A stretch of 64,000 nt of DNA from Anisakis pegreffii (Eukaryota; Nematoda; Chromadorea; Rhabditida; Anisakidae), in contig JAPYMA010000298.1 of the NCBI GenBank assembly GCA_035041965.1, positions 1 to 64,000 on the forward strand. The letters are read 5' to 3'. The notes beneath the pieces are model-generated. The model made no database searches. It saw only the letters and a program-made list of their open reading frames with translations, and was not told where the DNA came from. A program made the translations under genes and the position numbers. This document shows positions 14,901 to 29,900 of this stretch, one piece after another (the first letter of the stretch is position 1; every line of letters starts with the position of its first letter).

Positions 14901-17900
14901 AATTGAAAGAGCAAACAACAAGGAACGGATATTGAAACAAGCACGTAACCTCTTCGTATTTGCGATCAGCCTCTTCAGCGATCACTTTCGCCTCTTCAAC
15001 TTGAACCTCAAGTATGTTGGCACGTTCCTCATCCTGTTGTGAGCGTGTTTCCATCGATTTACGGGCACTGTACATTGCACAAACATCACACATTAAGCAT
15101 TCCTCACATTCAGCTTATCAAATGATAACTTATTTTTGGCTATTTCCTTAGCAAATTGCTTGAACATGGACGAGTGAACAAAAAAGCAGAAGAAGTTTCT
15201 TGTGAAAAGAACTGAAACTTTCATGTGACAAGCATCATATCGTCGAGATTTTAGGTGTGACTTGGTTAGTTTATATTTCGAGTAGGTCAATTCATTGGTT
15301 GATTTCTTTAGTTTTTGCTTTGTTTGATCAGTTTTATTGCTGATCGATGGAGGATTCGCTCAGTGAAGCTCACATAACGTTTCATTCAGATTAGGCGATA
15401 TTCTGTAACGTTAGAAACAGCAGCAAAGCGTCAGCAGGCGTTCGGTACTGACTTGAAACTGGTAGCTGGTGAAAGCGCAAGCAAATGAGATTATCAAATT
15501 CCTTTCTCTTACTAAAGCTAATTGAATTAGTCAGCGTATAATGTGTATGATCCGATGTCCACAGCTGTTTGTTCGTTTCGTGACATGTTTTTAGCCCACC
15601 AGCCAATATCATCTGCATGGTACATAGCATTCTGACTCTTTGCATGACCAAAAACAACGAAGAAACTCGCGATGCTTGCGTGATATGGACGATAACGATG
15701 ACGATTTGAGAATATTTGCATCCAATGACTTAAAGCCATTTAGATCTCAATGATCTTCGGTAGCAGAGCAAAACTGTTTCGTGGGTATTTTTGGTGCTTT
15801 ATCCGAAAAAAGTTGGATTGATTTTGAAATTAAGAATCCGTTTGTGAACGCTTCAATTTTTTGCTGAAATTGCAGTATGACGGAGAAATTGCCGAATGTA
15901 AGCAGGACAAAACACACAACTTCACCGGATGCAAACATATTGAGGTGACGACGAACGAGTGGACGATACAAGTGAAGCAAGTTACATGAATCTACCAAGC
16001 TTTTTGGGTGCTGATAGTATTTGTGGTGTTCTCACATATGTGGACTTCACAACACATCGGGTATTGGTTATGACTCATTTGAGTGACAGAATATGATTGA
16101 GAGTAGTGTTCAAGACACAAGAATTAGATAGAGTGTATGCCTTGAGGTAGAAGCGATCAAGCGATTCCACTTTCTCACTGACGATAGGTACACTACTTGT
16201 GTTGTTGGTCTCGTGATCTGTGCTGCTTGTAAGCACATTCACAAATCAAAGCATCAGTCCATCTTCCTCGAATCCACGACGGAACATGATTTTCAGTTTA
16301 TCCGCCGTCCATACGACTGTGCCAAGCGCACAAAAATTGGTCATTTGTGCTCGTTACTCGTTTCCCTTCTCTCATCATCTCATCAAGCGTAGCTAACCGC
16401 TCAGATTCATCAGCTGTATGTGTCGCCTCTTCAAGTTTGTCAGTTGCCAATTTCAGACGTTCTTCAGCCCTTTCGAGTTCCTCTTCGAGCAGTGTCATAC
16501 GACGATTCAAAGCAGCTACTTCTGCCTCAGCCTTAAATTCGACTGTGTTGTGTGCTTGATCACTTCGCATTTACAAGCACTCCTACCGTCTACTACGACT
16601 AGCTCGCATGAGATGTACTACTGATCTGCCTGTTTATCTACTGATCTACCTGCATGAGTGACTAGCAACCTGTTGTCCTATATTCCTATCCGTGCTGCTA
16701 CCTACCTATCATTTTTTCAACTTACCAATGATACACTTTTAGTTTCAGCACCGAGAAGCTGTAACTAATGCTGGTCGATAGGTGAGGATTGAGATGGGTG
16801 AGGTGATCTGGGAATGGGGGTAAGGGGAAAGAGATCTGAAAAGATATTGATGCGGAAAGGGATGGATTTGGGATTTTGGAGTTTTGATTTACTTGAACTC
16901 TGAATTTGTTAAACGAAAAAAGGGATACCGAAACTGTTTTGTTTAAGATTATTGTTTTTATCAACCAAGCAATCATGACGAATGATCGCTTGACTGATGA
17001 TTTTGCTTGATATTCTAGGATGTTCTAAGATACCGTTCAGCTTCATCTGCAGCTTTCGAAGCTTCTTCAAGCTTTCCGGTTGCCACTTTCAGACGGTCCT
17101 CAGTTCGTTCGAGATCCTCTTCCACAAGCACAATACGTCGATTCAATGCTGCCACTTCAGCTTCTGCCTAAACTCTCGATTAAAACCTTTTTCTCAAATG
17201 TTTAGCATTCAGATTCACTTGTTAGACTAATAAATCACATGATTCACTTCAATGAGTGTTTCGTGGTGAAGACAATTGCTATGAGAAATTTTGAAACTGC
17301 TATATAGTTGAGAAACAATTCAATAACTGTTCAATTTAAGGAGGACTTATTTCTCAGTTTCTGAAGAACATTCCCAACATTTTTCAAATGATTTGATCTG
17401 ATCAGTTGGTTTTGATCTATTCTCAATTCAAGTGTTGATTGGCACTCGAAATTTATTATTGAGTGACCTGATAGCGAATGCTTTTGAATCAATAAGGATA
17501 CTAATAATAATGGTAAGAATAACAACAGAGATGATGATAACGCAATAACAATAATATTAATTAATGTTATGAACAGTATAAAGGTCAACTTCCTAAGACA
17601 TGAAAGAACGGATTTATGTAGTTCACACTTGCACGCATACATAGAATATCACTAAACTATCACATCGATCTCAATCAAACATAATTCGGAAGATATCTCT
17701 CAACAGATCGCTCACTTCGGCTATACCTTCTTCTCATATACGGAAACTTACAACTACAGGTATGACTAATGTTTAATATTGGTCAACCATGGAATAAGAT
17801 GCGTTAAGATCAAAGTCATGTTAAAGTTCATTATTCCGTTGACAGTTTCATGCTGATGACATGAACGGTTCTTTGATAGACTTCATGAAATGTTTACTCC

Positions 17901-20900
17901 TAGGCAGTGTTATTGACATTAGTCCTAATGACCGTGATAGAACGTCTGTTAAGTTTTTATCAGATCTACTGATCAGAACCGTATCAGACGGACAGAACTA
18001 CGATGATAAACATGAATGAACGCATGAACGATGGAGTCTGTTGATGGGATGAACTGATAAAATTGCTGATAAGGAAACTGATAAGAATTGCACCTAACTG
18101 TTCGCGTGAATAATATTTTGAGTGCTTCTCTTCAAATATACTCACTTCAGTCACTAGACAATGAAAAGTTCAAAACTCGTACTAGGAAGATGAGTACTAC
18201 TGATCATGACCATAGCCACATTCGCTCGCTTAGAGGAATGCTTGATGAGTGTATGATCGCAATAGGGAACGAATCACACTCTCAATTAATGCTCTACAGT
18301 TTCCTTGAAACATTTCAATTTAAGCTTGAAGTTCTTCATAAAAAGGTTATCAGAGTGGAATCTACACTTCGAATCGCATCCATTCAAGAGTTTCGATCTT
18401 CTGCTAGATAAAACAGTCAATTGAAACCTATCTACTCGGTTCTAAGCATGACTGACCGTCATAGGAAAAAGTTTCGTTTAAACAGCTGAATGGATGGAAT
18501 AGCTTTAGTTTTTGAAAAGCTGTGATGTTCTCTATCACTTGTTCCACCACGAGCTTAGAAATTTCTCATCATCAAATTTATGAAACAAAAAACTTCTGTC
18601 GATTCAATTTCGAATGTAAACTTGCTTGCCGCGTCTTTTTTTCGCTTGAATACAAGAGATTTGGTTGTATGGATGATGAGAAGATGATGGAATGTTTATA
18701 TTTGATTATATCTTACAGAAAAAAATTTTTGAGAAGAGATACCAAAGGTGTTTTATTCCGTGAACGGAGAGAAAAATTTAAGAAGATGGCGCGTTATTTT
18801 TTTGTTGTTGTTGTGTGCATTCAAAAAATGAAATAACAGCAATATTAGTAATGAAAGATGAGGAAAATGGAATAAATTTTGAAAATGAGGCATGTTGAAT
18901 TGACCACATACGGCGGCACAAATAATTGAAACACACGCTTTGAAGGTCATTCTGTCTTAAATGACTCTTTTTATGGGTTTGTTCAATCCGCTGAATACCA
19001 AAAATAAATGTAACAATACCAAAAAAGCAAGCCCTAGACAAGAAAGAATACAAGAAATGTTTGTTGCAATCAGATTCAAAAAAAAGAATTTCTTGCAAGT
19101 TTCCTTCATTCCGCCTCTGTGACGAAATAATTCAATGCTGATAAAATCTAGATCTAAAGCCTAATCGTAAGCATAACGGCATAACAAGAAAAGCGCATAC
19201 TGTGTATGAAAAATTTGAGATAACTTTATCTGTACATGTGATTTCATTATATGAATTCCAACAAAACTGTACCAAGAATTTAGCACTGAAATGGCTCGAG
19301 AGTATGTGAGCTTCAAGCATAGTTTTCAGCTACTTAGGCTTTTTGCTTAATTAAGACTCGCTCTGGACTTTATTTAGGGGATTCAAATTTGCATGATATC
19401 ACTGAAATTATTCATTGCCTAACTTGAATAAATGAATTCACCCCAAATAAACTTGTTACAGTTCATGAAACAGTCGTCATTTAATAACGTGTTCTGATCA
19501 ATGAATCGAAACTGATCGCCCTCAATCAATAACCACAACTTTGTTGCATTCGTATGCGCTATCGCTATTCATCCTACCTGTTATAAATCTTTATAACACC
19601 TGTGTACTGCAAACATTATTCTGTCCAAAATCTATACCGTTACAATTTGAGCAATCAAATTGCCGTCATCATCTGCGCATTTGGACAAATTGAAATCAGT
19701 TGTTGCTTAATTAATTGGATATCTCTTAAAATAGTTTGAAAACGCATCGAATTTACAGGATTCTGCATCAATAATGGAAAAAATTTTGCGAATAATAAGA
19801 CGAAGCCGGTCTATTTCACTACAAGAAATATCAAGCTTTTGCTTGAGATATCTCCTTGATCCCGATATTAAGTACACAGGGGCAGTTTATGAATTTGCTC
19901 ACGATGAAATCTTATGAATGACGTGAATCTGATGAAGAAAAAAACGCTTTTTGAGTTTACAGTCAATTTAGAGTTTACTGTATTCGAAAGATGCTTTTGT
20001 ATGCTAAGAGAGGAACTGAAAATACACTTGCATTCGATTTTTTTGCATCATTGAAGGTGTTTTTGAGAGTTGGCTGAATAGTTGAGTTCTTCTTTCTGTT
20101 TCATTGGAATACCAAACAACGACTATTTTTGTAGCGTACAAAAACGAATCGTAGCATAATGATATTCTATGGAATGCATGCTATGCATGATATTTTTTCA
20201 TTCGGGCTTGCTAAAAACATCATCATTCATTCAGAATTCGATATACTCACATGCTCATGAATATACATATACCCTAAGATACGCCGTCGTCGTACTCGTT
20301 TCTTGCCACTTCGCTGGTTCATGCACTCTGTAGTCATTCAATCAATCATGCACACACATTACATTAATGCGTGTTTCTCTTCTTCGTTATTGATTTCGCT
20401 TTCCCGTTTTTAAAACTTCACTACTGAACATTAAAATTCCAGCACAAATGCTAGTTTTGAACGAATGGCTATATCATAATCATTACAATTTGCGTCAATT
20501 GCCAATGTTCGAAAACACAACATTTTCCGTCTTCCATAATGGATTCAGGCAGTTTTAACTTCAAGTCAACTGATAGATTCGTGTAGAGCAAAAATTATAT
20601 AACAGAAACAAAAAAAGACTCACTGAAGACATTAAACCCTTAATTCTACTGTATCATACATCGTACTTAAGGGTTGAGTTCAGGATAAGAATCAAGGCTT
20701 AATTAAAATGAAATTGAATGGCATTGGCTTGAAATAATTGAAAACTGAGCGCATTGAGTCAAGAATTTGTTTGTCAAAGATGAGAATTTTGTGGAATAAG
20801 TTGGATTTGTATGGAACTATGAAGAGAGGTTGAGTGAAAAATTTGGTAAAAATCGTACATCTTCACGTTTCTTTCGTTCCTCTTCAAGCAACCGCTTCAC

Positions 20901-23900
20901 TTCATCGGCTTCATCTTTTGCGGCTTCGGCCTCCTCACGGGCCTGTCGCATTTTCTTTTTCAATACATCCAGCAAAGAGGTCTGTTGGGCACCGGCTTTT
21001 TCAGCTTTCGACATTTTGACTGATGATTAGGCAGCAGAATAATATAGCAACACCAGTAATAATAATAATTATCAACAACAAATGAGGCGAATAGGTTTAA
21101 TTCAGTATCGAACTGAAACCAAACTGAAAGTGTTTGATGAATTGATTGACCGATCGAGCGAAGTGATACACTGATTGATCAATAATAATTATCAGTGTCA
21201 GTGATAATTCTCGAGAATAGCGGCTTATAAATGAAGGAAGGGTGTTCGATAGGATTCGATTGAACAATGCGAATGAATGAGAAAGAGGAGAAGCAGTTTC
21301 TTAAGATGGTGACGATCGTAACAAGCAGAAGAAGGGAAAGCACTGCGATAGGAGGATGATGTGATGGTGATAAGCTGCAATGCGATAGTGATGCTGTGCT
21401 GCTTGCTTGCTAGCTAGCTTGCTTGTGCTGAATGAAAGAATGAAGAAGAAATGAGCAAAATATCTTGCTTTATAGATATATTTATATAGAAATACAAGTG
21501 ACTGATGAAAATCGCTTGATAACACAACACAACAGGCTTTTTGTGTTGATATTTGCTGTTAGCTCTCAGCTAGCTGTTAATAATCGTACAGAACAGAACA
21601 GATGTAACGACGAGCATGATAATGAGAGTATCCTAAACGTCAAGCAACAACCAGAGAAATAGGCGAACGGAGCGATTGGAAGCTGGTGGCTGTGAAAACT
21701 GTACGTTGCAGAAAAACACTGAATGACAGATTGACTGTATCGATGAAGCTCGAAGAGGAGAAGCCACTCGTTCGAATGAACAATAAAAAGTAAGAAATGA
21801 GGAGAACTTAGCCTGATTCGAGCACCGTGCTCACAAGAACGTATAAGAGGTGAGAATAATGCAAGGTGAGATAAAGGTGTTTCGAAGACAAGGAACAACT
21901 AAGAATTGTCGTCGTGTTTTGTTTGTAGTCAACGAAACAGCAACAGATTTTGGTTTGTGTTCGTTCCTTCATATGTACTCGCCTAAACTAACACTAGAAT
22001 ACTAGGAATTCATAGACAGGTGGTGGTAGGAGGTGAGGTGTATTGTTGTATGAATGAAGAAGGGTTGCAACAGGGAGAATATTGTATTGAGAATATAAGG
22101 TGTGTGCAGCTAGCAGCAGGTACTCATAGTCAGATAGCTGTAACGTTAAAGATGAAGATGAATAAACAGAATTTACAAAACGAAATGATTTGAGGAGGTA
22201 GGTATATGTTTGTTGTTACTGTACTACCTTCTTCTAGTATGGTATTTGAAGATATTCACTGTTTGTTCAGTGAAATAGTGAAACGAAACGAATACCACCA
22301 CTAGCACGCACACATAAATACACACAAAAAAACTGGATTTTCAATGAAACTTTCGTTAGAGATCCCAATGAGTAAGAGTACTTAGTGGATTCTTAGTGCT
22401 CAGTGCTTAATTTTTTCTTATCGTTTCAAAGCTGATATTTTTGTGTTTTTACTTCTGCGGCCATCACGAACCTAGCACAACTCAAAAACCTGCTGTCTAC
22501 AATGGACTAGGGAATTTAGTCAGCTAGAAATGAAGATAGTTGAGTAGGTAGGTCGAGCAATTGACGACATAGCAAAAAGACTGTTCTCGTTCGTAGTGGT
22601 CACTGTTCTCGTGTTGCATTCCCGTTTAGGATGAGGTTATAATTTAGAGGCAGTGCAAAAACAAGGTGATGAAAATTTTAAGGAAGTGAATTTGAAATGA
22701 ACGATAGATATGATACGTTCGAAGGTGTCACGTCGTTCGATGTGAATACGACGAATAGTTTTTGCAATCAGATAAAAACAAATGAAACACGAATGAATAA
22801 CACGAAGAAGGAATGCTGATGGAGTGCAACAAGGAGTGAAGAATTTGAACAAGAAATATGCAACAAAATGAAATATTCTGCTGCTGTTATGGATAGTTTG
22901 ACGACGACGACGACGATGATTAGGTGAAGACTCAAAATATGCTATGTTCCGGCTAAAGGAGTGACAAATGAACACGACTATTGGTAGTTGAGCTACTGTT
23001 TGGAATGTTCGGCTCAACGCAGATAGATGAAATAAATACGATGATACAATAGTGAATTGTACGTGAATTACTGAATGTGACTGGTAACTCATTATTGCTT
23101 AAATGCTATTTGTTACAACGGTAAAGTACCTCGAAGCGCAAACAAAACCACAGAGATTGGCTTTGAGGACCAGTGAACACTTTAAAATTTGTTTGCACAT
23201 TCGTCGTTTCAATCTTGAAATATTATTACAATAAAGGCTCTCAGATCTCTGTGGTGGATGGATGGATGGATGGATGGATGGATGGATGGATGGATGGATG
23301 GATGGATGATGGATGGATGGATGGATGGATGGATGGATGGATGGATGGATGGATCAGCTAAGTGGATCTGCTTGAATTATGGAACGCATAAAGAAAAGTT
23401 TTACATAATACGTTCAAATAAATGAGTGAACACAGGTAAAAATGCGCAAACGTAATAGTGGAATTTGTCGCAGATGAGAGCACAAATTAAAATTTGAACG
23501 TACAAAATTCAAAATTGGTTTTTCCGCACCTCTTCATATTCTCTATCCAATTGCATTACAACAACACAATGCTCACTGACTGACACAATAATGATGATAT
23601 TCTCATTTATCTCATAGTGGACTTCGAATGAATTTCGAATCAGTGGAATTTATTCGTCGTCGTTGTCGTCGGTGCGACGAAAAACGAACGAATCGAATGA
23701 ACACGAAACAATTCAACGTTTACGATGATAACCTGGTAAATGACAGTGCCAGCAGGCATTGTAATTCCAACGATGATCGACTGATTGGAAATATCATGAC
23801 TATTTCTAATGCACATGCAATGTTGTTGTTGTATTCACCTGCCGTCCGTCCTTTTGTACGCTCATTCCTAAGTATTATTTCCACATCTCTGATATTTCTT

Positions 23901-26900
23901 TCGGAAGTGTGCACTTTATTTCTCTATCATTCATTTAGTTGATTACAAACTTTTTAAATTAGTCATTACTCAGTCGTCATTTAGAACGAACCATTCAGCA
24001 AATATATATCACCAATTTACGTTCATACATAAATAAATAATCGTATTTGTTTGTGTGTATCTATTTCTAATTAAGTCATATTGAATATGAGATCATTGCG
24101 CCGAAAGGAAATGATGAATGATTTATACGTTCATGAATATGAATTATGAATGATACTGCTGCTTTGTGCGTCTAATAATCAAAATTCTCAAAATCATGTG
24201 AATCGTGAGATGTGGATGGTTTTTGTTGATATAAATGTGAGTGAATCAGATTCCCGGTTTTGTCCCATAGCACCAAAAGCAACATCCCACAGGAAATGCA
24301 CCAAAAAAAACGAGTGGGTAGATGATTAAGGATGTGTAGTCTCGTTGAATGATCTACATCGAATACCAAAGACTAACAGAGGATATCGGTAAGCAAACAT
24401 GGGAATACGCTCAGAAAAGAACACAACTTGAAAATAATAGATAGATCAATCGCAACAGAAACAATCAAACGAAACGAACGGGGGTATTTTTGTGGGATTT
24501 TAAGACTGGATTTGGGTTCGGCACAGATAATTTGATAGGTGTTTCACATCTGTAAATTGAGTTGTGGCTGAAATTTACGAAGAGTATTACAGAAAGTTGC
24601 AAGTTGTTTACTAGACTTGATTGAAGCTCGCTCATTCATTGTTAGATGTGACCGGAACGTTAGTAGCATGTGTTGATGTCGTAATTTGTTTATTTGGTAA
24701 GATTATCTATTGGTATTCGTGCATTCAACCATATGCTCGTCAGCTCATATATGTTGCAAATGATCCAAAAGCATTGAGCCCTTGTTATCTATCGGCTGAA
24801 CGTATTATATTTGTTGGTTGGTTCCTATAAGGAAGATTACGACTCATCCTATTTATCGGCGAACTCTAAGCATTACGCTGCGGGTATGTTTTATGATTGA
24901 CAATGATTGATCAATGAATATGTCGACGACTTCTATCCGTATTTGCCTTATGCTTTTGCTTAGAGAGAGCTTATGCGAAATGGACACTTGGATATCATCA
25001 TGTTAACGAAGACGCAACACGCATCATTATGCCAGATCTTATTAATGTCTCTCTGGATACATATATAACTTGATATGCTTCAAATTTCATTGATGAGAGT
25101 TGATTTATTCAGTTTTATTTGCAAGTGGAGGATACATGCACACATGCATGCATGCTTTGATGATTCTCTATATGGATAGTATATATGAATGAATTTGGTT
25201 GTAAAGTTGTACTTCAATATGATAAATTTATATACTGATAAGCATCTAGAGCAGAGCTCATCTATGACTAATAGCAAAGCTAAGATAAAATCCATTGATA
25301 TGGATGATTGGATTTGTGACGAGTTGGGTGCGTATTTGTACGTCTGTCTGGTGGCTTTCGCTGAGTAACGCTGATGATGACGATGATAAATTGTTGCATG
25401 GAGGATGAATGAAATGGGCAAAATAAAGAGTGCATTAGTCATTGGTTGGTTTAGCTTATTGGGTCTGTGGGCACATTGAAATGGTCGTTTTTTTTGGTTT
25501 GTTTTTGAAAACATACAGCAGAATATATCATGAATCAGGGGTTTCGTAAGCATATGAATCAATCAAATGACTTTTCCAATGCTTTCATTTTCAATTTTGA
25601 ACAACCCGCGAACATAATGATTTGATCTCTTTGGTCAGCCAGTTCAAATCGCGGGACAACAAATGCAGATGAATAAATTTGGAGGTGGAATGATAAAATG
25701 TGATCCTGGTGATAGAAATGGCCAAAATATGAAAATATTAATGATAATTTAGTAATAGCAGAGGCAATAGTGATAAAATAGGTAAAAAATATTGTGAATG
25801 ATATCTGGAAATCGAAGCGAAATCGAACCATTCCTAATGAAGCTATAAAATTTGAGCAGATGATAAGTACAGGACGTATTAAGCATGTGACGACTACTCA
25901 TAAATAGGATTTAAGGATAAATGGATGCTGATCGATAAACGGAACAAAGCAAAATCGGATTCAAATACACCGAACAGCTCATCAGGGACTAGGGATCGTT
26001 ACAATTACAAGAGACTACTATCACATGAACAATTGCAATCGAAATGATTTGGTGAAATTAAAATCGAAATGACTATTTTTGAATGGTGCAATAAATAAAT
26101 TGCCTTGCATAGCAGCAGCAGCAGGAGGAAAAATAATGTTCTCCACAATATCAATCATCCAAAAACAGAGAGGGATTGTTTCGAGTTCGTTGAATTGATT
26201 CAGTTGGAATTGGCTTAAACTAAACCGAGTTGAACAAACAAACCAAGTGAATGAGTGAATGTATGAGCGAATCATTTTCATGTTGTATCAAATCTAGGCA
26301 GGCAGCAGGAAGGCGTGAATTCAACAACGAAGAGAGCGATGATTCGAAAAGAAGACTGCTGGCTGGCTGGCTGGCTAGAACGAGTTAGATGATCGAGATA
26401 TTATATGGATTTGTCGAGATATGGTGAGAATGCTTCAGGACAGCGACTCCACTGAGGAAGTAATGAACTGGAGAGGATTATAGATATTGGAAACGAGATA
26501 TATACATGAAAATTGAGGATATAATGCACATGAGGAATTTGCATGAGCATGAGGTCATGATGGTATTGTGTGTTGAGCGTAGAGATCTGAAGATTGAGAG
26601 ATTTCAGAGAGAATGTTAAAAAGGCCATCGCAGAGAGTCGAATATAAGGGCATTTTCGTAAAGAGGATTTAGAGGTAGAGCTGACGAGGAGGAGGCACGA
26701 CGAGTGCAGATAGATGTATTAAGGGTGACAATCTCGTTGACATGAGAAATTCGTACTTCTCTCCATGAGTGAGCGCATAAGTATGAATGCATGGGCATGG
26801 TCCTATTTGTGAAGTTAAGTTCAGCATTGCATGACATCACATTGTTCAAGAAATTATATTTTATGCCTGCAATTATTTGAGTGTTTTCGCATTTGAATCG

Positions 26901-29900
26901 TATATCGCCAAAGTTGTATCGTATCGTATTGTAGCAAAACATGGACTAATAGAAAGAATAATCCTGTTCGATATGGGCGGATAAACAGATACGACACAGC
27001 GGTAAGTGCAACCAACAAGCAATGTGTTCGGATTATGATGAAAACCGAGAGAGCAGCAGCAGCAGTAGTCAGAACAAGAATAATGCCTGGTGCAAGTGGA
27101 TTACGACCAGATGAGTGACAAGTTCATTTAATTTGCCATCCCTAAATCTAGGTACTCGAATAAATATATATGTAGGCGCTCATTTGCTGGATTTATTGGA
27201 CACACAAATTTATGTGCACTGAAAGAGTATAAATTATTGTCATCTGCAGGTACCAATTATTTCTATAAAAATGAGCATAGCAAATCGTTGAATTAATTCA
27301 CCATAATAGATCATTAAAATTCACCCTCAACATGTGCAAAAAAAACCTAGAAAACGATAACGGTTTCTCGCTGTTTTCGTTAGTAAAAAGCAAAATTTCG
27401 TTTTGCACTTTGGTATTATTTTGCTGCCATTTTTGATGATTTTGAGATAAGCTGCTTTAATTGATGATGTGAATTGATGATGAATCAGGTTATTTCAACT
27501 CAAAACCCCATCGAACCATCGCAAATAAACGAAATCATATCGCAATTTTTCGACATATTCATTCCGAACCAAAAAACTGAGCAATTTGAAGTGATCATGT
27601 CAAATAAAATGCTTTTCATTGAGAACAGTTGCACTGAATGGATTTGATATTCGATTACCGTATATCAAAAAGCGAAAATGACGGAATTTCACATGATTAC
27701 ATAGGAATGCGATTTCACCTCAACTAAAATTGATACTGTTCCATCGAGATGAAAGTATTGTTTGCTTGAGTGAAGTCAAGTAAAATTGAAGAAAACAACT
27801 CCTCATAGCATACGAATTTGAAACTTGATACTTTCGGCTTGTTTGCTCGAGAATTTTTGTTTGCCATTTCAGCTTCACATCTCTTCAGAGATCATCACTT
27901 CTTGTCAACGAAAATACTCAAATAAGAAGTCGCTAATTTGTTTCCACTCAGCACATTCATTCAATTCACTCAACAACGTCTACTTCTAAAGTCATTACTT
28001 CAATTTGAAATCACACGAAAACTATGATGCTTGTACGGATTCTCACTTCAGATCAATTCAAAAAACTGAGCGATCGTGAGGACATCTGTTTTGTTTCAAT
28101 CATATTTTTCAAATAGTTCTCGATGTTTCTTTTAATTCTCTCCAGACCTTCTTTGGCTTGAAATAGTTTGAAATAATTTCAGTTTTGCTCAAAGAACGTT
28201 CGGCTATGTAGCAGCTGTTTTGTTTAGTAATAAAAGCATCTTTTCATTCGAACGGGATGATTTCGTTTTCAAAACAGCTAATCCTACAATGAGAACACTA
28301 TTGTTGCGCAAATATTATATTATCGTAACTGATTATCATTCAGCTTATAACCAGGAATTCTTACGGATTCAATAATGATCGGAACATAGAGCAATTGGTT
28401 GATAGAACGAAATCATATGTTAATTATTCCTCTCCGATATAGTGTGTGAGTGAGTCTCGATAAGCAATTATCGTGAATGCAGCAGAATCGATAATGGAAA
28501 TCTTTTTAATCTCTATAAAGCAAGTCGTAAAATCACTATCTGAATCTGCGCACATTTCATTTCATTAATCGTTCACTGCTAACTCTATGAATGGCAATAA
28601 ATCGTCTTAATTGATCAATTAAACGAAAATAACATTTATTTATGATTGCGATTGCTTACGCTAGGCTCGCGCACTCTCATTATGGTATTCTTCATTCATT
28701 TCGCATAGCGACAACAACTATAATAATAATAATAATAATAATTGTAATGATGATAATTACTCAATTTATAAGGTTCGTTCACAAATAATGTTCTCATACG
28801 ACATATGCACTACGGGTGTAATCTCGAGATTGTGTACTTTGTTTTGAAATTACCTAAAATCACCTCAAATCACCGAAATTTTACAGTCGTAACCGATGCA
28901 ACATTCCAAAAATCGTCTGCCTAACAATAAGTGACCGATGCAATCTGATTGCTGCTGATCAATGTGACCAGTTTAGATCAAGTTCTTGTACGGTACAGCC
29001 TATGTGGAAGAGTAAGACGCTGAAGTCGATGCGGGAAAAGTAGATGCGACGAATGGAGGAAATCGACATTACGGCTTAGGATTGATTGTATGTAATGATC
29101 TTGAAACGTCCTAAGAAGTTCTCTGTATGCAAATTATGAAGGCAGCATGTTCAGAGGATTTGATTATGATGAATGCATTCGTTTAATTGCTCATCGCGAA
29201 TAATAGAGATTCACCCATTCAGCTATGTGCAATTGAATGGTAATTGAGTTCGACGGATTCTCATAATGGCGAAAAGAAGAAGATAAAATCTTAATATTAC
29301 TCCTGATTTGATGGAGTCTCTAACAATGGTCTGTCTATTCAGTTCAAATATGCATTGAGAATTGTTTTGCTGTGAAAATAAAGCTGTTTTATCCGAGTGT
29401 GTTTTAAACTCCCGTACATGAATGAAGGAATAACTGTAAATGAATCAAATCGAACAAATGCTGCCTGCAATTTCTTAAAATCCTCGTAAGATCATAACAT
29501 GTTTTGGTAGGTAGGTCGTTTTCGGAGAAGATTATGAGAACATTCGACCGGAATGAAATATGCTTGAAAAAATCCCCGTTGAAACTATAATGTATTTCGA
29601 TGATGTGAATGGAAAAATTCTTGTTTTCAACAATGAAATCAAATAAAGTTTGCTCTTGCTGAAGAACATTTCTTAAAGCAGCTGGCTGACTCATCCTCTC
29701 TAAATCCCAATCAAATCAACCGTCTCCTTATGCGAGCGATTATTTGCTTCATGAGATGATTTATTAATGAATATCTACAATAACTTGTTTGGTCATCTAG
29801 GCGGTATCCACACCACCACCATAAATATCTCTCTCAATGTAATATCACTCAAAAAACGCCTTATGAAGCCACTTAAAATTGCAGTCGAGCTGATTAATAA

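Noticed and set aside
16298..16397. Extension of tropomyosin exon 4a ([12 protein letters not shown] and on)
   Set aside because: It lies past the donor GTTAGC, and the 134-nt exon alone matches the length and phase of its partner.
23173..23361. Plus-strand frame of repeating MDGW
   Set aside because: It is only the translation of the GGAT microsatellite.
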